34,756 nucleotides of DNA from Welwitschia mirabilis (GCA_051453625.1 JBOZIK010000001.1:189157109-189191864); one strand, 5' to 3'; shown: positions 19,368-31,059, counted from the stretch's first letter. The notes: generated by a model from the sequence alone, not told the origin. Numbers and translations: made by a program.

Positions 19368-21120
19368 GTGGAGCCAAAACACTTTTCATTATCTTCTAAC
19401 CACCTGTCTCCTTTAGATCTAGTGTTTTCTTCATATGTTTCTTGCCTTCAAGCTCCTATCACATGGTTGCGATGGTTGAACGTCCCTCCAAGAGGTGGAA
19501 AAAGGAGGTTGTTAGTAGATATCCTTCTTATTTCTATGAAGAAATATTTAAAGAAGCTTTCAACAAGTTCAGTAAGAATTTTGAGAAGAAGCCAGTGTGC
19601 CAAGAAAGGGTTGTTGCTACTTCAAAGATAAGGAATCTTAGAGATGTGATTTAAATTTTACAAGATCTACATCTTTCTTATTTTTTTTGATGTTTTAGGT
19701 CCTACTTACTCTTTTCTCATTATGATATTTTATTACAGTTCTTCTTATGATGCCAACAATAAAATCCTAGAAATCCTAGTTTAGGGAAGAAGACAAGGAT
19801 TATCATAAACTACATTGCTGCTATTACAAATCTTTTAAGAGGAGACTATGATGATTTTTGGCCTCTTTGTGACTTCATGGAAGATAAATAAGAGATAATA
19901 ATAGAACTTTGTGGTAAGTTTCATAGGTGGAAACACACCCTTTCTACTTCTCTACTTAGCCCAAAGTACAAGTTTATGTGTTTAGTCTTTACCTATAGTT
20001 TCTTGCTTTTGGCGAGTCACCATGATAAGACCTATAACTATAGGGTCTATATGATATACTTGATAGGAACTAAGCACTCTATTTATGCCCCTGCCATAAT
20101 ACTAAAGAATATGATCTCCTAGTTGGAGAATCACAAGACTAGGGCTCTACCCTAATCAGTGTTGATTATCAATCTTTGTCGTTATTAGAAAGTCTAGTTT
20201 CACTCAAAACTAAAAACTCTTAATTCCATGTGATCCATTAGGTGTGTTACATTANNNNNNNNNNNNNNNNNNNNNNNNNNNNNNNNNNNNNNNNNNNNNN
20301 NNNNNNNNNNNNNNNNNNNNNNNNNNNNNNNNNNNNNNNNNNNNNNNNNNNNNNNNNNNNNNNNNNNNNNNNNNNNNNNNNNNNNNNNNNNNNNNNNNNN
20401 NNNNNNNNNNNNNNNNNNNNNNNNNNNNNNNNNNNNNNNNNNNNNNNNNNNNNNNNNNNNNNNNNNNNNNNNNNNNNNNNNNNNNNNNNNNNNNNNNNNN
20501 NNNNNNNNNNNNNNNNNNNNNNNNNNNNNNNNNNNNNNNNNNNNNNNNNNNNNNNNNNNNNNNNNNNNNNNNNNNNNNNNNNNNNNNNNNNNNNNNNNNN
20601 NNNNNNNNNNNNNNNNNNNNNNNNNNNNNNNNNNNNNNNNNNNNNNNNNNNNNNNNNNNNNNNNNNNNNNNNNNNNNNNNNNNNNNNNNNNNNNNNNNNN
20701 NNNNNNNNNNNNNNNNNNNNNNNNNNNNNNNNNNNNNNNNNNNNNNNNNNNNNNNNNNNNNNNNNNNNNNNNNNNNNNNNNNNNNNNNNNNNNNNNNNNN
20801 NNNNNNNNNNNNNNNNNNNNNNNNNNNNNNNNNNNNNNNNNNNNNNNNNNNNNNNNNNNNNNNNNNNNNNNNNNNNNNNNNNNNNNNNNNNNNNNNNNNN
20901 NNNNNNNNNNNNNNNNNNNNNNNNNNNNNNNNNNNNNNNNTTAAGGTAAATTGGCTCTTGTATAAGGCATATGAAAGAATCTCTAATTGTAGCTAGGTAT
21001 GAGGTTATAGACACTTCAAAGGTATTCAGAAGCTTAATGAAAAAGGCTATCAAAGAAGAGGAGAAATAAGAAGAATATTCTAAAGAAGAATCAGAGGAGA
21101 AAGCCAAGGAATTTGATTGA
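19368..21120 (+). pseudogene. Third ORF of the copia element, env-like / putative plant transposon domain
   Basis: Elements of the SIRE/Maximus lineage carry an ORF here, often called env-like; its function is unknown and I do not infer one. The frame at 19442-19654 reads VERPSKRWKKEVVSRYPSYF and EEIFKEAFNKF. After a disrupted stretch the same frame (19844 on) reads DDFWPLCDFMED, then LLSPKYKFMCLVFTYSFL and SHHDKTYNYRVYMIYLIGTK. That matches the 'N.R.Y...ALL.G..I' core of the plant transposase_32-type domain as I remember it. A 686-N gap (20255-20940) covers the middle. 20944-21120 gives an acidic C-terminus ending KEFD then TGA at 21118. Two early frames at 19368 and 19442 overlap, showing a frameshift near the start. 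Confidence 0.6.
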
Positions 21121-21616
21121 TCCTCTTTTTATGCTTTGTTTTCTTTGAAATTTTCTTACTTGTGTCTCTTCTCTTATTTGTCATTATTGTTAAAAGCGGG
21201 AGAATTAGTTACTTGTTTCTACTACTTCTAGTTATATCAAATCTTCATGAGCACTTTTCATTGTAATGTTCATTTTTTAATAATCAAAATGCACTTGCTT
21301 TTCATGTTCTATAATTTTTGTCTCACATTTTTAGTGCACATCTATTTTCATTATGAACTATAACTTTTGTTATATCTTATGGTTATTAAATATTTCATGA
21401 TAAAAATGTTGTTTATCATATATAAATTGGCATTTTTATATTTCACAAATTATACTAAAAATTATTTTATTTATAGCACAAGTTAGAAACTTTCCAAAAT
21501 GTCCTATTTGATATTAAATGTTCAAATATATTTTGAAAACATTAAAAGGCATTTAGTAAGGGGGGTTTTTTCTAAATTTAATATTTTCAACCAAGAAAAA
21601 GTTTATCATCAATATC
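21121..21616 (+). other. 3' untranslated part of the copia element
   Basis: AT-rich sequence between the ORF3 stop and the polypurine tract. It contains purine-rich words (AGCGGGAGAATTAG near 21195, TAAGGGGGG near 21558) that may be decayed extra purine tracts. No coding frame is seen. Confidence 0.6.
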
Positions 21617-21627
21617 AAAGGGGAATA
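21617..21627 (+). promoter_or_regulatory. Polypurine tract of the copia element
   Basis: AAAGGGGAATA lies directly before the 3' LTR start and corresponds to the AAAGGGGGAGA-type tract of copia elements, which primes plus-strand DNA. Confidence 0.7.
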
Positions 21628-21628
21628 T

Positions 21629-22891
21629 TATTAAGTTATTATTTGCCAATTGGACTTAAACCAATGTTTTATATGTAGCAAAACATGTTATATCTTATGT
21701 AGAAATCATTGATCATTATAGGTCAGAATCTGAAATAATTTATCATATTTTAATCTAAAAACCTATCAATTTTTTATATCTTCTTGAGGGATTGACCAGA
21801 CTTTTAAGGGATTGACTATACTTAAAACGTATATAGAAATAAACTAAATTTAGAGGGATCAACCAGACACATGAGGAGTCGATCAAACCTATGTACCTAA
21901 GAATCAATACTTCTTATCTAATTAACAAGGGGTTGACTAGATAGCTAAGATGTCGATCGGACCTATGTACCTAAGCATTAATACTTCTCAGCCGATCATC
22001 AATGCATCAACTAGTTATTGAGGGGTTAACCGAATCTGGAGTAGAAAACTATGTTAGAGGATAATCAGATAAATATATAGGTGACTGGATAAGCGGTCGA
22101 CTAGATCCTGAGGAGTCGACCAAACATGAAGCCATAAGAAATAGGGATCAACTAGAAGAACCTAAAGGCAACTAATTTAAATGATGATACTAAATGAAAT
22201 CGACTAAACTTTTGAAAGGTCGACTAGTCATAATAAAAATTAACTATATATTTTCTAAGAATTAAAATCACTGTACCACATTTTAATCTCTTTGAAATCA
22301 TTCATTGTACTCATTGGCATCTCATACCTAATCAAAGATAAACCAAGAATTACTTTTATCATTGCATACTTAGTTGATTCTATTTCACTCTATGCTTTCA
22401 GATTGTACATGTTCTAAAGAAGTGCATCAATACTACTCTTGAGCCAAAGATTGGGTGAAACCTATGTATTTCAACATTCCATTATCATAACTTTACTTTC
22501 TTGTAAAATGTTGAGACTGAGCCTTAGAAAAGTCCATTTGTAAAGGTTATAGGTAAACCTAGAATACCTAGAAAGATATTAATAAAGATTTGTATTAGAT
22601 TTGGATGGAAGCTAATTATAGAGAGTGGAGTAGGAGGTTTCTCGAACCACTATAAATCTTGTATGCTTCTCATTTGTATTTCTATGCTTTCTATTCTTTA
22701 GTTTTTTAGAAAATTTTTAGTTTTATTTGCATAAGTTTTTAGTGTTCATTTTAATCAAACTTATTTTTGTGAAGTTATTCAATTAAATTTTTTGAATTCT
22801 ATTCACCCCTCCAATGCCCACCCCCCTTCCCCCACCCACCCCCTCCCCCGCTGCCCGCCTCACCCTGCCTTTTCAAGTTCTTGATCCTATA
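21629..22891 (+). repeat. 3' LTR of the copia element
   Basis: It aligns over its full length with 12964-14424, from TATTAAGTTATTATTTGCC to TTGATCCTATA. The terminal TG and CA have both become TA by single transitions (G to A and C to T). It carries about a dozen GGTCGACC-type motifs, among them exact GTCGACTAG and GGTCGACTAG forms, and the TATATATT box at 22245. Compared with the 5' copy it lacks about 65 bp before the TATA box and gains a C-rich insertion near its end. The target-site copy CTTCA follows directly. Confidence 0.88.
22804..22870. other. C-rich tract inserted in the 3' LTR (minus-strand G-quadruplex type)
   Basis: The tract has consecutive C runs (CCCC, CCC, CCCCCC, CCCCC, CCC, CCCC, CCCCC) separated by one to four bases, so the minus strand has at least four G3+ runs close together, the G-quadruplex pattern, and the plus strand an i-motif pattern. 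The 5' LTR has only ACCCCCCTC here. It is by far the most GC-rich stretch of the window. Confidence 0.85.
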
Positions 22892-22896
22892 CTTCA
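22892..22896. repeat. Target-site duplication, right copy (CTTCA)
   Basis: CTTCA follows the 3' LTR end and equals the five bases before the 5' LTR at 12959-12963. Confidence 0.8.
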
Positions 22897-23376
22897 TTAA
22901 TTGAAAATTTTGTTTGAGAATTGTATTTATTAAATAGTCTTCATCTATGATAATAGAATCCAAATCCATTGTTATATTTAATAAGGAATTATCAGTTATT
23001 GTTTTATTTGAATGTGATAGTAGCTCATCAGTGCATCATGGTAACTTGTTGATGGAATAAGTTGATAACTCCCAATTTTAACATATTTGTAGTATAATCA
23101 TCTAAGGTTTAAGTTCTTCTCTCATCAATCATAGCTTCAAAACCCTTTATTAAGAAACTCAAAAAAATATGGATTACTATCATTAACAATGTTTATTTTT
23201 AATAATATCTATGAAAATATAATTTATTTTATACATCTAAAGTTTCTAAAGTATAATAAAGGACAATTATGAATGAAACCATGTCTTATCAAAATTTAAT
23301 ATCTTACTATTTAGTAATAATTATTTAATTGTAACTCTTATGAAGATGAAATACCATGTTTCATCATGAAGATTAT
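22897..23376. other. AT-rich sequence, no gene recognised
   Basis: Flank of the copia insertion. No frame, RNA gene or repeat structure is visible. It would have been contiguous with the sequence ending at 12958 before the insertion. Confidence 0.6.
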
Positions 23377-23640
23377 GCAACTATGACTTTATCCAAGTCT
23401 AAATAGCTTATACTATGATTATAATTTTTCAATGTTAACTTTTATTGAACTAAATTCCTTAGACTACTTGATAAATTGAAAATCATAACTTTCATTAAGG
23501 TTAAATACCTTTCACTTTGATAATATTCTCTAGTCATATGATTGGTTAAGATTAGATACCTTTCTTTACTAAGTTACTTTTTTAATCATGATTTACATTA
23601 AGGTTAATCATGTAATCAAGAAATTGGTTAAGGTTAAAAT
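23377..23640. repeat. Degenerate tandem repeat block, about 5 units of about 52 bp
   Basis: Units start near 23377, 23425, 23481, 23533 and 23585, each built around AT(A/G)ACTTT..TTAAGGTTAA(A)TACCTT. Examples are GCAACTATGACTTTATCC and AATCATAACTTTCATTAAGG. They belong to the same family as the larger array at 26140-27480, about 2.5 kb away. Confidence 0.6.
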
Positions 23641-26139
23641 ATAAAATAAGCATAATTTAATATTTTTACAGCCTTATTTATAGAATGTTATAGCTACTAT
23701 AAACCTACTAAACTTATAAAGAAAGAGTTAATATTGTCTATGAATAAATTTAAAGGCTAGTGATATCACATTATCTTTAATCCTTATGAAATACTAAAAT
23801 AATGGATTTGTGTTTAGATACAAAGAAGAAAATTATGAAATATTTTAAGGCATTTATTAGATCAAAACCTTCTAAAGTAGAGAGTAAGACTTAATAAAGA
23901 ATCATTATAGTTGCCATTTGTATGGACTTCAATGGTTTGTTTTAATGGAAATGAGACTATCTACTAAGTAGATTTCTTTCCTTGTAAGTTCTTAAATCTA
24001 AGAAGTTCTAACAAGGTCTATGCACATTTATTATGTATTTTTTCTATTGATACATTCCACTGAGTGCTCCAATATTAGAGATTCTTCTTTTTATGATTTT
24101 ATGAATTCATATTTGTGTTACATAACAATAATTAGAAAGAAGGATATATATGTGGTATATCTTCCTTGACTCTCTTATTATTACTAGTATTTCATTACCG
24201 TTCATAATTATAACATATAGTAAAAAATAATACATAAAGACAAACTTGGTTACTATTACTTTTCAATATGGATTTTTTTTGTAATAAACTCAAACGGAAG
24301 TAAAATTTCTTATCTTCATGACATTTTTAAATTACATTTAGTCTTTCTTTAATAGTAAACATTTCTATTAAGGTTTATTAAGAAGTAAGGATAAGAGATT
24401 AATGATTATTGAATATAAAAGAGGAAATATTTCTTAGTAACTCCTATTGATTTCTTATCATATTGGTCTACTAATTCTAATGCATAGACCCATACCATTT
24501 TTGCAAGATCTTTAGGATTGGAATAAATGCAATGCAAGTATCTTATCAAATGCAAACCTCATTAGTAAAGTGATGGTAATTATTTATTTTTTAAAATAAT
24601 TTTTAAGAGTAATTTATGTTTGGTTTTAGTTCATACGTTATTAAAATGAGTATTTTATAAGCTAGATCATTCTCAAGGTTTTAGATTTTTATTGTTCCTA
24701 AGTATAAAGATAACAAGATTCGTTAGCAAAATTCTTTGTATTAAGTAAAAAACACTAATGTAAATAATTTCAAGGCCTTTTTAAAATCAATAATACTAAT
24801 CTCATCTGAATTAATCATAATATTAATGATAAAAATTAAGTTATAGTTAGTTTAAAAGGTGGTCAAACTGTTAAAGATGAATTCATGGAACTAAAGATGT
24901 GGTGGACAAAAAAAAAAACATGAAGACAATAACTATGTTCCTTTTAAATAGAGACACTACTATCTTAAAGTATAAAACAAGCATAACTAGAGGATCCTAC
25001 AATCTTATTTAAAGCATGTTACAAATACTATAAGAGCTATTGAACTTAGATAAACATAGTTGAAATTTCTTAATGAAAAGTGAGGATGATGATGATCTCA
25101 AGTTTTCTTTAATAATCCTACAATAATAGACAAATTGGCTTGGAATTTATATATTAAGTAGATAATTATAAAATATCATAATTCATTTGCTAAAGCAAAG
25201 CCATTAAAACTCATAGAAATGAGGGTATTTATTTTATGGACATCTAGGTAGCCAAAAGTTTAGCATGATTTTTGTCATTACTAATTATTAAAGATATGAT
25301 GTTTATGATTTAGAGTCTATCAATGTTCTAGATAATACTAAGATTATATGAATACTAATAAAATAATCAAAAGATTAATCTTAGTTATTATGATTTCAAT
25401 TTTATTAACTTGAGTAGTTAAAAATTATATGATGATGATGATAAAGAAAAATATAGTTAAGAAAGTAAGGATCTTCTTAAAACCTAAAAAATCTTAACTC
25501 AGAGTAGATTAATCATAAGGTATCTTAAATTTTGTAAATGGTTTATGGTTATGTTGTGAAAAATAGAGATCCATTATGTTCATAACAAATGATAAGGAAA
25601 AACTAGATGTAATAATGCTAAGGCTTGAAAGGATGGACATGCATGTCTACCTTTCATAATAATTATTTGAAGTTATCTAGATCATAGCCCTTAACTATTT
25701 AGAATTATAGCATCATTACTTATTTAATGACTTGAAAAAGGCATTGAAAATTTTAACATATGCATAAACTAGAGATATATTGGTCAACAACAATAAGTAA
25801 ACAATAAAAATCATTAATTTTATTCTTGATGACTTACAAGAAAAATCCTAATAATTAGGTTTATTTATTTTTCATTTTTATTTTTCCTCTCTTTCTAAAC
25901 CTAACTATGATATCCTCCTACATTGGATATTATTAATAAATTATCTAATTTGTTGATATATGATATTGTAATAGCCATAGTTTAAAATATAACTATGCAA
26001 TTATCATCTTTTACCTTTTTGTAATTATTGTATGCATCTATAAAAAACATTTATTCATATTTTGCTTTATGACTAATACTAGCCTACATAAAGGATTTCT
26101 TTCATCATACTTTATAACTTTAACAAGCTTATATATAGT
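23641..26139. other. AT-rich sequence with an internal diverged duplication, no gene recognised
   Basis: No coding frame or RNA gene is supported. A block near 23645-23725 (TAAAATAAGCATAATTTAA, CAGCCTTATTTATAGAATG, CTACTATAAACCTACTAAAC) recurs near 24970-25045 (TAAAACAAGCATAACTAGA, CAATCTTATTTAAAGCATG, CTATAAGAGCTATTGAAC), spaced about 1.33 kb in direct orientation. Both repeats sit just after satellite-like or AT-rich sequence, so a larger old duplication is possible. Confidence 0.5.
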
Positions 26140-27480
26140 TGGTAGTAGTCATAATTATGTAACTATGACTTTAGTCAAGGTTAGATAGCTTGTATTTTAG
26201 TGATAGATGTGCAATCATATGCAACCATAACTTTATCAAAGTTAAATACCTCAAATTATCGTGATAATTATGCAACTATAAATTTATTCAAACTTATATT
26301 TCTTATGCTATAGTAATAATTATTCAATCATAAACTTAATTGATGTTAACTATTTTGCACTATTGTGATAGTTATTAACTATAGATTTACTCAAGATTAA
26401 ATATATTACACTAGATTTGGAACCATAACTTTAGTTAAAGTTAGATACCTAAATATACACTAATAGTTATGAAATCATAACTTTAGTCAAGATTAAAAAT
26501 CATATGAGGAATGAACCAAGAGATTTATCTAAAAATTTTACTTTCTTGCTATGATAGTTATTTAATTATGACTTTAGTTAAGATTAAACACATTATAATA
26601 AGGTGAAAAATGTATGACTATGATAACTAAAGTTAAATATGAAGCACTAGTCTATTAAATAAGAACCATAATATAATTAATCCTACACCAAAATAACATG
26701 TATGTATCCATGGCTTTAGTCAAGGTTAAACATCCCATTAGGAATAAATCAAAAGATGCATTTAAATACTTTATCTTTATGCCATGATGATAGTTGGACA
26801 ATTATAATGTTATTCAAATTTAAATATATTAAGTTGAAGTGACAAATATGAAAATGTAACTTTTGTCAAATGTAAATACCTTAGACTAAGCTGACAGTTG
26901 TGAAATCATGACTTTAATCAAAGTTAAATAGCTTGCATTATACTAATAGTTGTATAACTATGACTTTACTTAAGTTAAATATCATATCAGGAATAAACCA
27001 AAATATGTAGTTAAAAATAAAATTCCCTTTATGCTATGATGATAGTTGTGTAAATAAAAGTTTAATTAAGGTTAAATACATTACACTAAAATGAAAAATG
27101 TACATTATAGCTTTAATTGAAGTTACATGCCTTATAATCATCTAAAATCTAGGCAATCATAACTTTAGTTAACATTAGATACCTTAAGATACACTAGCAA
27201 TTGTGCAACCATGACTTTAGTTAAGGTTAAATCATATTAGAATTAGCCTAAATGATGTGACTACAAACTTTGTTCTTATACTATAATGATAGTTTCTTAA
27301 TTAAGATTTTAGTGAAATACATTACACTAACATGATAGATACGCAATCATGACTTTAGTTAAAGTTAACTTACACTAAGTTAATAGTTTTTTAATAATAA
27401 AATTTAGTAAAAGTTAGACATCTTATAATACATTAATAGTTTTACAACTATGACTTTAGTGAATGTTAAATACTATTATA
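26140..27480. repeat. Satellite-like array with about 50-bp monomers and about 245-bp higher-order period
   Basis: About twenty units share the core (C)AACCATGACTTTAGTTAAGG followed by TTAAATACCTTACACTA and TGATAGTTGTG. Most units are about 50-54 bp. Every third to fifth unit is a longer form (about 92 bp) carrying GGAATAAACCAAA and TTATGCTATGATGATAGTTG. The TGCTAT landmark of the long form lies at about 26306, 26547, 26780, 27032 and 27279, spacings of 241, 233, 252 and 247. That is a two-level (higher-order) tandem structure. Units are strongly diverged and no open frame crosses them, so this is not a coding repeat. Confidence 0.8.
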
Positions 27481-30400
27481 GTAAAATAAATTTTATTGTA
27501 GTATAATTAAATGATTTTTTTAACAGATTAATTAATAGTTATAGAGGACTATGAAAGAATTAAACAACTACAATGGTTTTTATAGATACTACTACTGTAT
27601 GCATCAGAGACTTTTAATGCTAAAAATATAGTTCATGAAAAAAAAAAGAACACTAAGACATATAACATAGTAATTTTAGATGAGTAACAAAACAAGAAAA
27701 TTAAGTAATAGAGTGAAAAAAATTTTGTTTAAGAGCCTTAAATCTTCATTAACTTTCACATTACAGAGAACCTTATAGTATTTAAAAAAGCTATAACTAA
27801 TCCTTTCTAGTAAAAACATAACATTTTGTATTAAAAATACATTTATTATTATAGATTAAAATGACAAATTAAGTAATAGAGTAAAAACCAATATTTGAAA
27901 GCCTTACAAGAAACACAACCTTTTACATTCTTAGATTCTTATTAAACTTTTATAGCAAAAAACTAGTACTTTATATTACTTTAAATGATTTTTCTATTAT
28001 ATCTTAAAGATAGTTTGATTAAAGCATTAAATTTAGTTTTCCAAATTTTTATTTTACATTTTATTTCACATGCTTTATATTTTTTCAAACTTTTTAAATT
28101 TTATTTTTTAATCTTTAAAAGAGTCATTTATCCTTAAATTTAAACTCAAGTCACATATTATTTTTTATTCTTTTCATCCTAAAGTATGAGAAACTAAAAA
28201 TAGAATAGAATATTCTATTATATTAAACTAATGGAAAAATTATATTGATAAATTAAAATTAATCTTTTTAATTAATAAATTATGTATGAATGAAACATAA
28301 TAAAGATGATGAAAAACAAAAAAATAAAATAGTTAAATAAAATATTTGACATAAATAAATTTTATTTATTTAATTAATATATGTAGAAATTATTTTTTTT
28401 AATATAGTATACATTAAAATAATTAAATACTATAGCAATATGTATATTACACAAAATCATATTTAAACATTATAAAATGTTAAATTAAAATGGAAAAACT
28501 CCTTTATGTGGCATGACAAGAATTAAACTTTATTTTTTTTCCTAATCAATGCACAATGTTTTATATAGATTAAGGAAAAAAATTATTTTAAATAAAAATT
28601 GGTAAATAAATTTATACCATTCAAGAGTTAATGTTAAAATAAAATAACATAACTAAGTTTTTAAAAAAATGAAAAATAAAACTCCTTATTACTAGTTAAT
28701 AAATTAAAATAAATAAATTTAACTAATAAATAACTCTTCTTTCCTACCAAATCATGAGAAATTCAAAAACATAATAAATGATTTTATGATATTAGACTAA
28801 TTAGAAAAAATGATAAGGTAACAAATTAAAATCATTTATTTTAAACGCATAAGTTGTATAAAAATGAAATATAATAAAGTTAATTAAGAAACATTGAAAG
28901 AAAATACTCAAATAATATAAGACATAAATAAAAACAATTTTGATGAAAGGTTGATTCTATTAAGAAAATGTTAATAAATTTATAAGCAAGGCAAAGGTTC
29001 CCTAACAAAATGCTTTAAAATAACTACTATATCTAAATAGTAAATAAATTCATCATAAGTTTTAAAGCTAGTAATAAAAATTATAATTCTAATAGGTGAA
29101 TTATGCCCTTAGTATTATTATAATATCATGATCTAATTTCTAAGTAGGATGCTAATACCTTGTCAAATATCATAATGGTTAATTACAACAAAAATCAAAA
29201 ATATAGTAAAAGACTAGATGAAGAGATTAATACTTGACATGTTGTATGGAATCAAATTTACTGCCTAATGCTAAGGAAATTATTTCTAGCTTTACATGCA
29301 ATAAAATTCTCTACATGTTGGCATTATAATATCTTTTACATCATTGAGTGCTAGAGAACCTTTAGTAAAACACTGAGTTATTGTTCTTTCTTAATATCAT
29401 GCTCCTTATCCTCTACTAATGCCATCAAGTGTTTATGCAATTGTTCTGGACAAAATCATTTTTAATCACATAATTAAAGTATTCAAGATAACAAATATAA
29501 ACTCTATGAGAGTGTTGAGGGTTATCTTTGAAGATTCTAATATTATCTTCTACCAATAAATTTTTTATTCACTATACAATGACTCATTTGTGTAACCTCA
29601 AGGATAATGATCTTTATTGGATAAAGGAGAGAGAAGTTCACAATCATAGTCAAGAAGCCAAAGACCACTGCTTGCTCTTTCAAATTATATGTTCTTAGCT
29701 CCTTTCATGCAAGGATTAGTGTTGGTTATTATTTTTTAATGTTCATTACATTAGTACTATATATCTACTTTATGAATTGGGTAGAATACTTAGTACTATA
29801 TGAATGGATATCCTAATTCTTAGTTTAATAGTTTGTATCCCTCCATGCTAAACTTTATTTTTTACTCTCTTTACTATTTCTTGGGTTTCTTTTTCACTTT
29901 GCTAATTATGCTATATTATAGAAATGATATTCCATAAATGTAAACCTATTAATTTCTTATACATATTCAAATAAAATCATACCTAGACTAGAGTACCTGT
30001 TTCAATCCTTTTTTTATAAACACTTAAATAAGAATTTTAAAACATTAACAAGAAAAGCATATCTTGAAAACCTTGAGAAGTAAAATATAAATCTTTTAAA
30101 TTTACATGATTCCTTAATTAAATCAAGTATCTATTAAATATGTCTATTATTATGTACCATAGTTATGAAAGAATGATCCTTGATAGGAACCCACTTTAAC
30201 ATGGACTAGTTTTCTAACATAGAAAGAGGTCATTGTTATTTATCCTTTGAAATTAGAACATAGTATTTTACTATCATTTAAAACACTAAGGGATTCAATA
30301 ATTGAGTCTCTCATTACTATAATATGAATTCTTTAAAATAAAATCTTATCTTCCCTCCATTATATATAGAACTTCATCATGTTATAATTTGATGACCCTC

Positions 30401-31059
30401 TCATCTAGTGTAGCATTATTTTTAACTCTTTGTGAATTGCAAGATTCTAAATAGCTTGAGATTATCAATGTATTTGTATATAATCTAGTTTATGAGTGGG
30501 GTGCTTTTCCATTTTTGTGGAAAATTTTTTTGCCATAATAAATTTTACATTTCTTAGCTATATAGATTAGTGTTGATTTAAATCTTTTTAAATATGCATT
30601 ACATTTTCATGCTTCCAAATCTACTACCACATTAACTAGTAATATTCTAATCTATATAGATCATAGACTAAATCTAAGGTAAAATTAGTAATGAAATAAA
30701 ATGTTATAGAATACTAACACTTGTTAAATAAATTATTAATGCTTTAATTTGCATGATTGTATATTACGCAAGATTGATGCATATTTATGTCTTATCACTG
30801 TAACCTATCTACATCAAAATAACTCTTCATAATAGTAATCATATAAAGATTTTAATTTCTTTAAAGAATTGATTTTTATATTAGAAGTTTAGATTCATAT
30901 TTTTAACATTACTATTAGATCTTTATTTTACTAGTCTTGTCATAGTCCTAAGTTATCCAGAAAATAATAAATTATTCTAATATTTTTCATAAGTAAAATC
31001 ACCTTACTATTATAATATACTTATTTAATATTATAAAAAAGGTCCAAAATGCCTTATTA
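27481..31059. other. Very AT-rich sequence with old duplications, no gene recognised
   Basis: I see no supported gene on either strand. A short direct repeat (AAATTAAGTAATAGAGT followed by AGCCTTA) occurs near 27676-27740 and 27852-27908. A longer direct duplication is listed separately. The part below 31059 would hold the C-terminal tail and 3' end of the minus-strand LINE, but I cannot recognise its zinc-binding region or a poly-A tail. Confidence 0.5.
28165..28930. repeat. Diverged direct duplication, copies near 28165-28365 and 28735-28930
   Basis: The first copy reads TATGAGAAACTAAAAATAGA, ATTATATTAAACTAATGG, AAATTAAAATTAATC and GAATGAAACATAATAAAG. The second reads CATGAGAAATTCAAAAACAT, ATGATATTAGACTAATTAG, AAATTAAAATCATTT and AAATGAAATATAATAAAG in the same order. 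Spacing is about 570 bp. A related short piece (AATCGTGAAAACTCTAAAATC) occurs near 33237. It is probably a dispersed non-coding repeat. Confidence 0.5.

Larger units (their letters stand above)
12964..22891 (+). mobile_element. Full-length degenerate Ty1/copia element, SIRE/Maximus-like
   Basis: All parts of an LTR retrotransposon are present in order: 5' LTR, tRNA-Met-type primer site, gag, zinc knuckle, protease, integrase, reverse transcriptase, RNase H, a third ORF, polypurine tract and 3' LTR. A matching 5-bp duplication CTTCA flanks it. Integrase before reverse transcriptase makes it copia. Long LTRs of about 1.3 kb and the extra ORF after RNase H fit the SIRE/Maximus lineage. The LTRs are strongly diverged by eye, so the insertion is old. 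Stops, frameshifts and replaced catalytic residues make it immobile. Two N gaps (13074-13173, 20255-20940) lie inside. Confidence 0.92.

Noticed and set aside
26140-27480. CRISPR-like array
   Set aside because: Repeats are diverged along their full length and there are no unique spacers of constant size between identical repeats; plant context also argues against it.
29560-29760. Slightly less AT-rich stretch that could be an exon
   Set aside because: Frames are short and no domain or splice pattern is recognisable.
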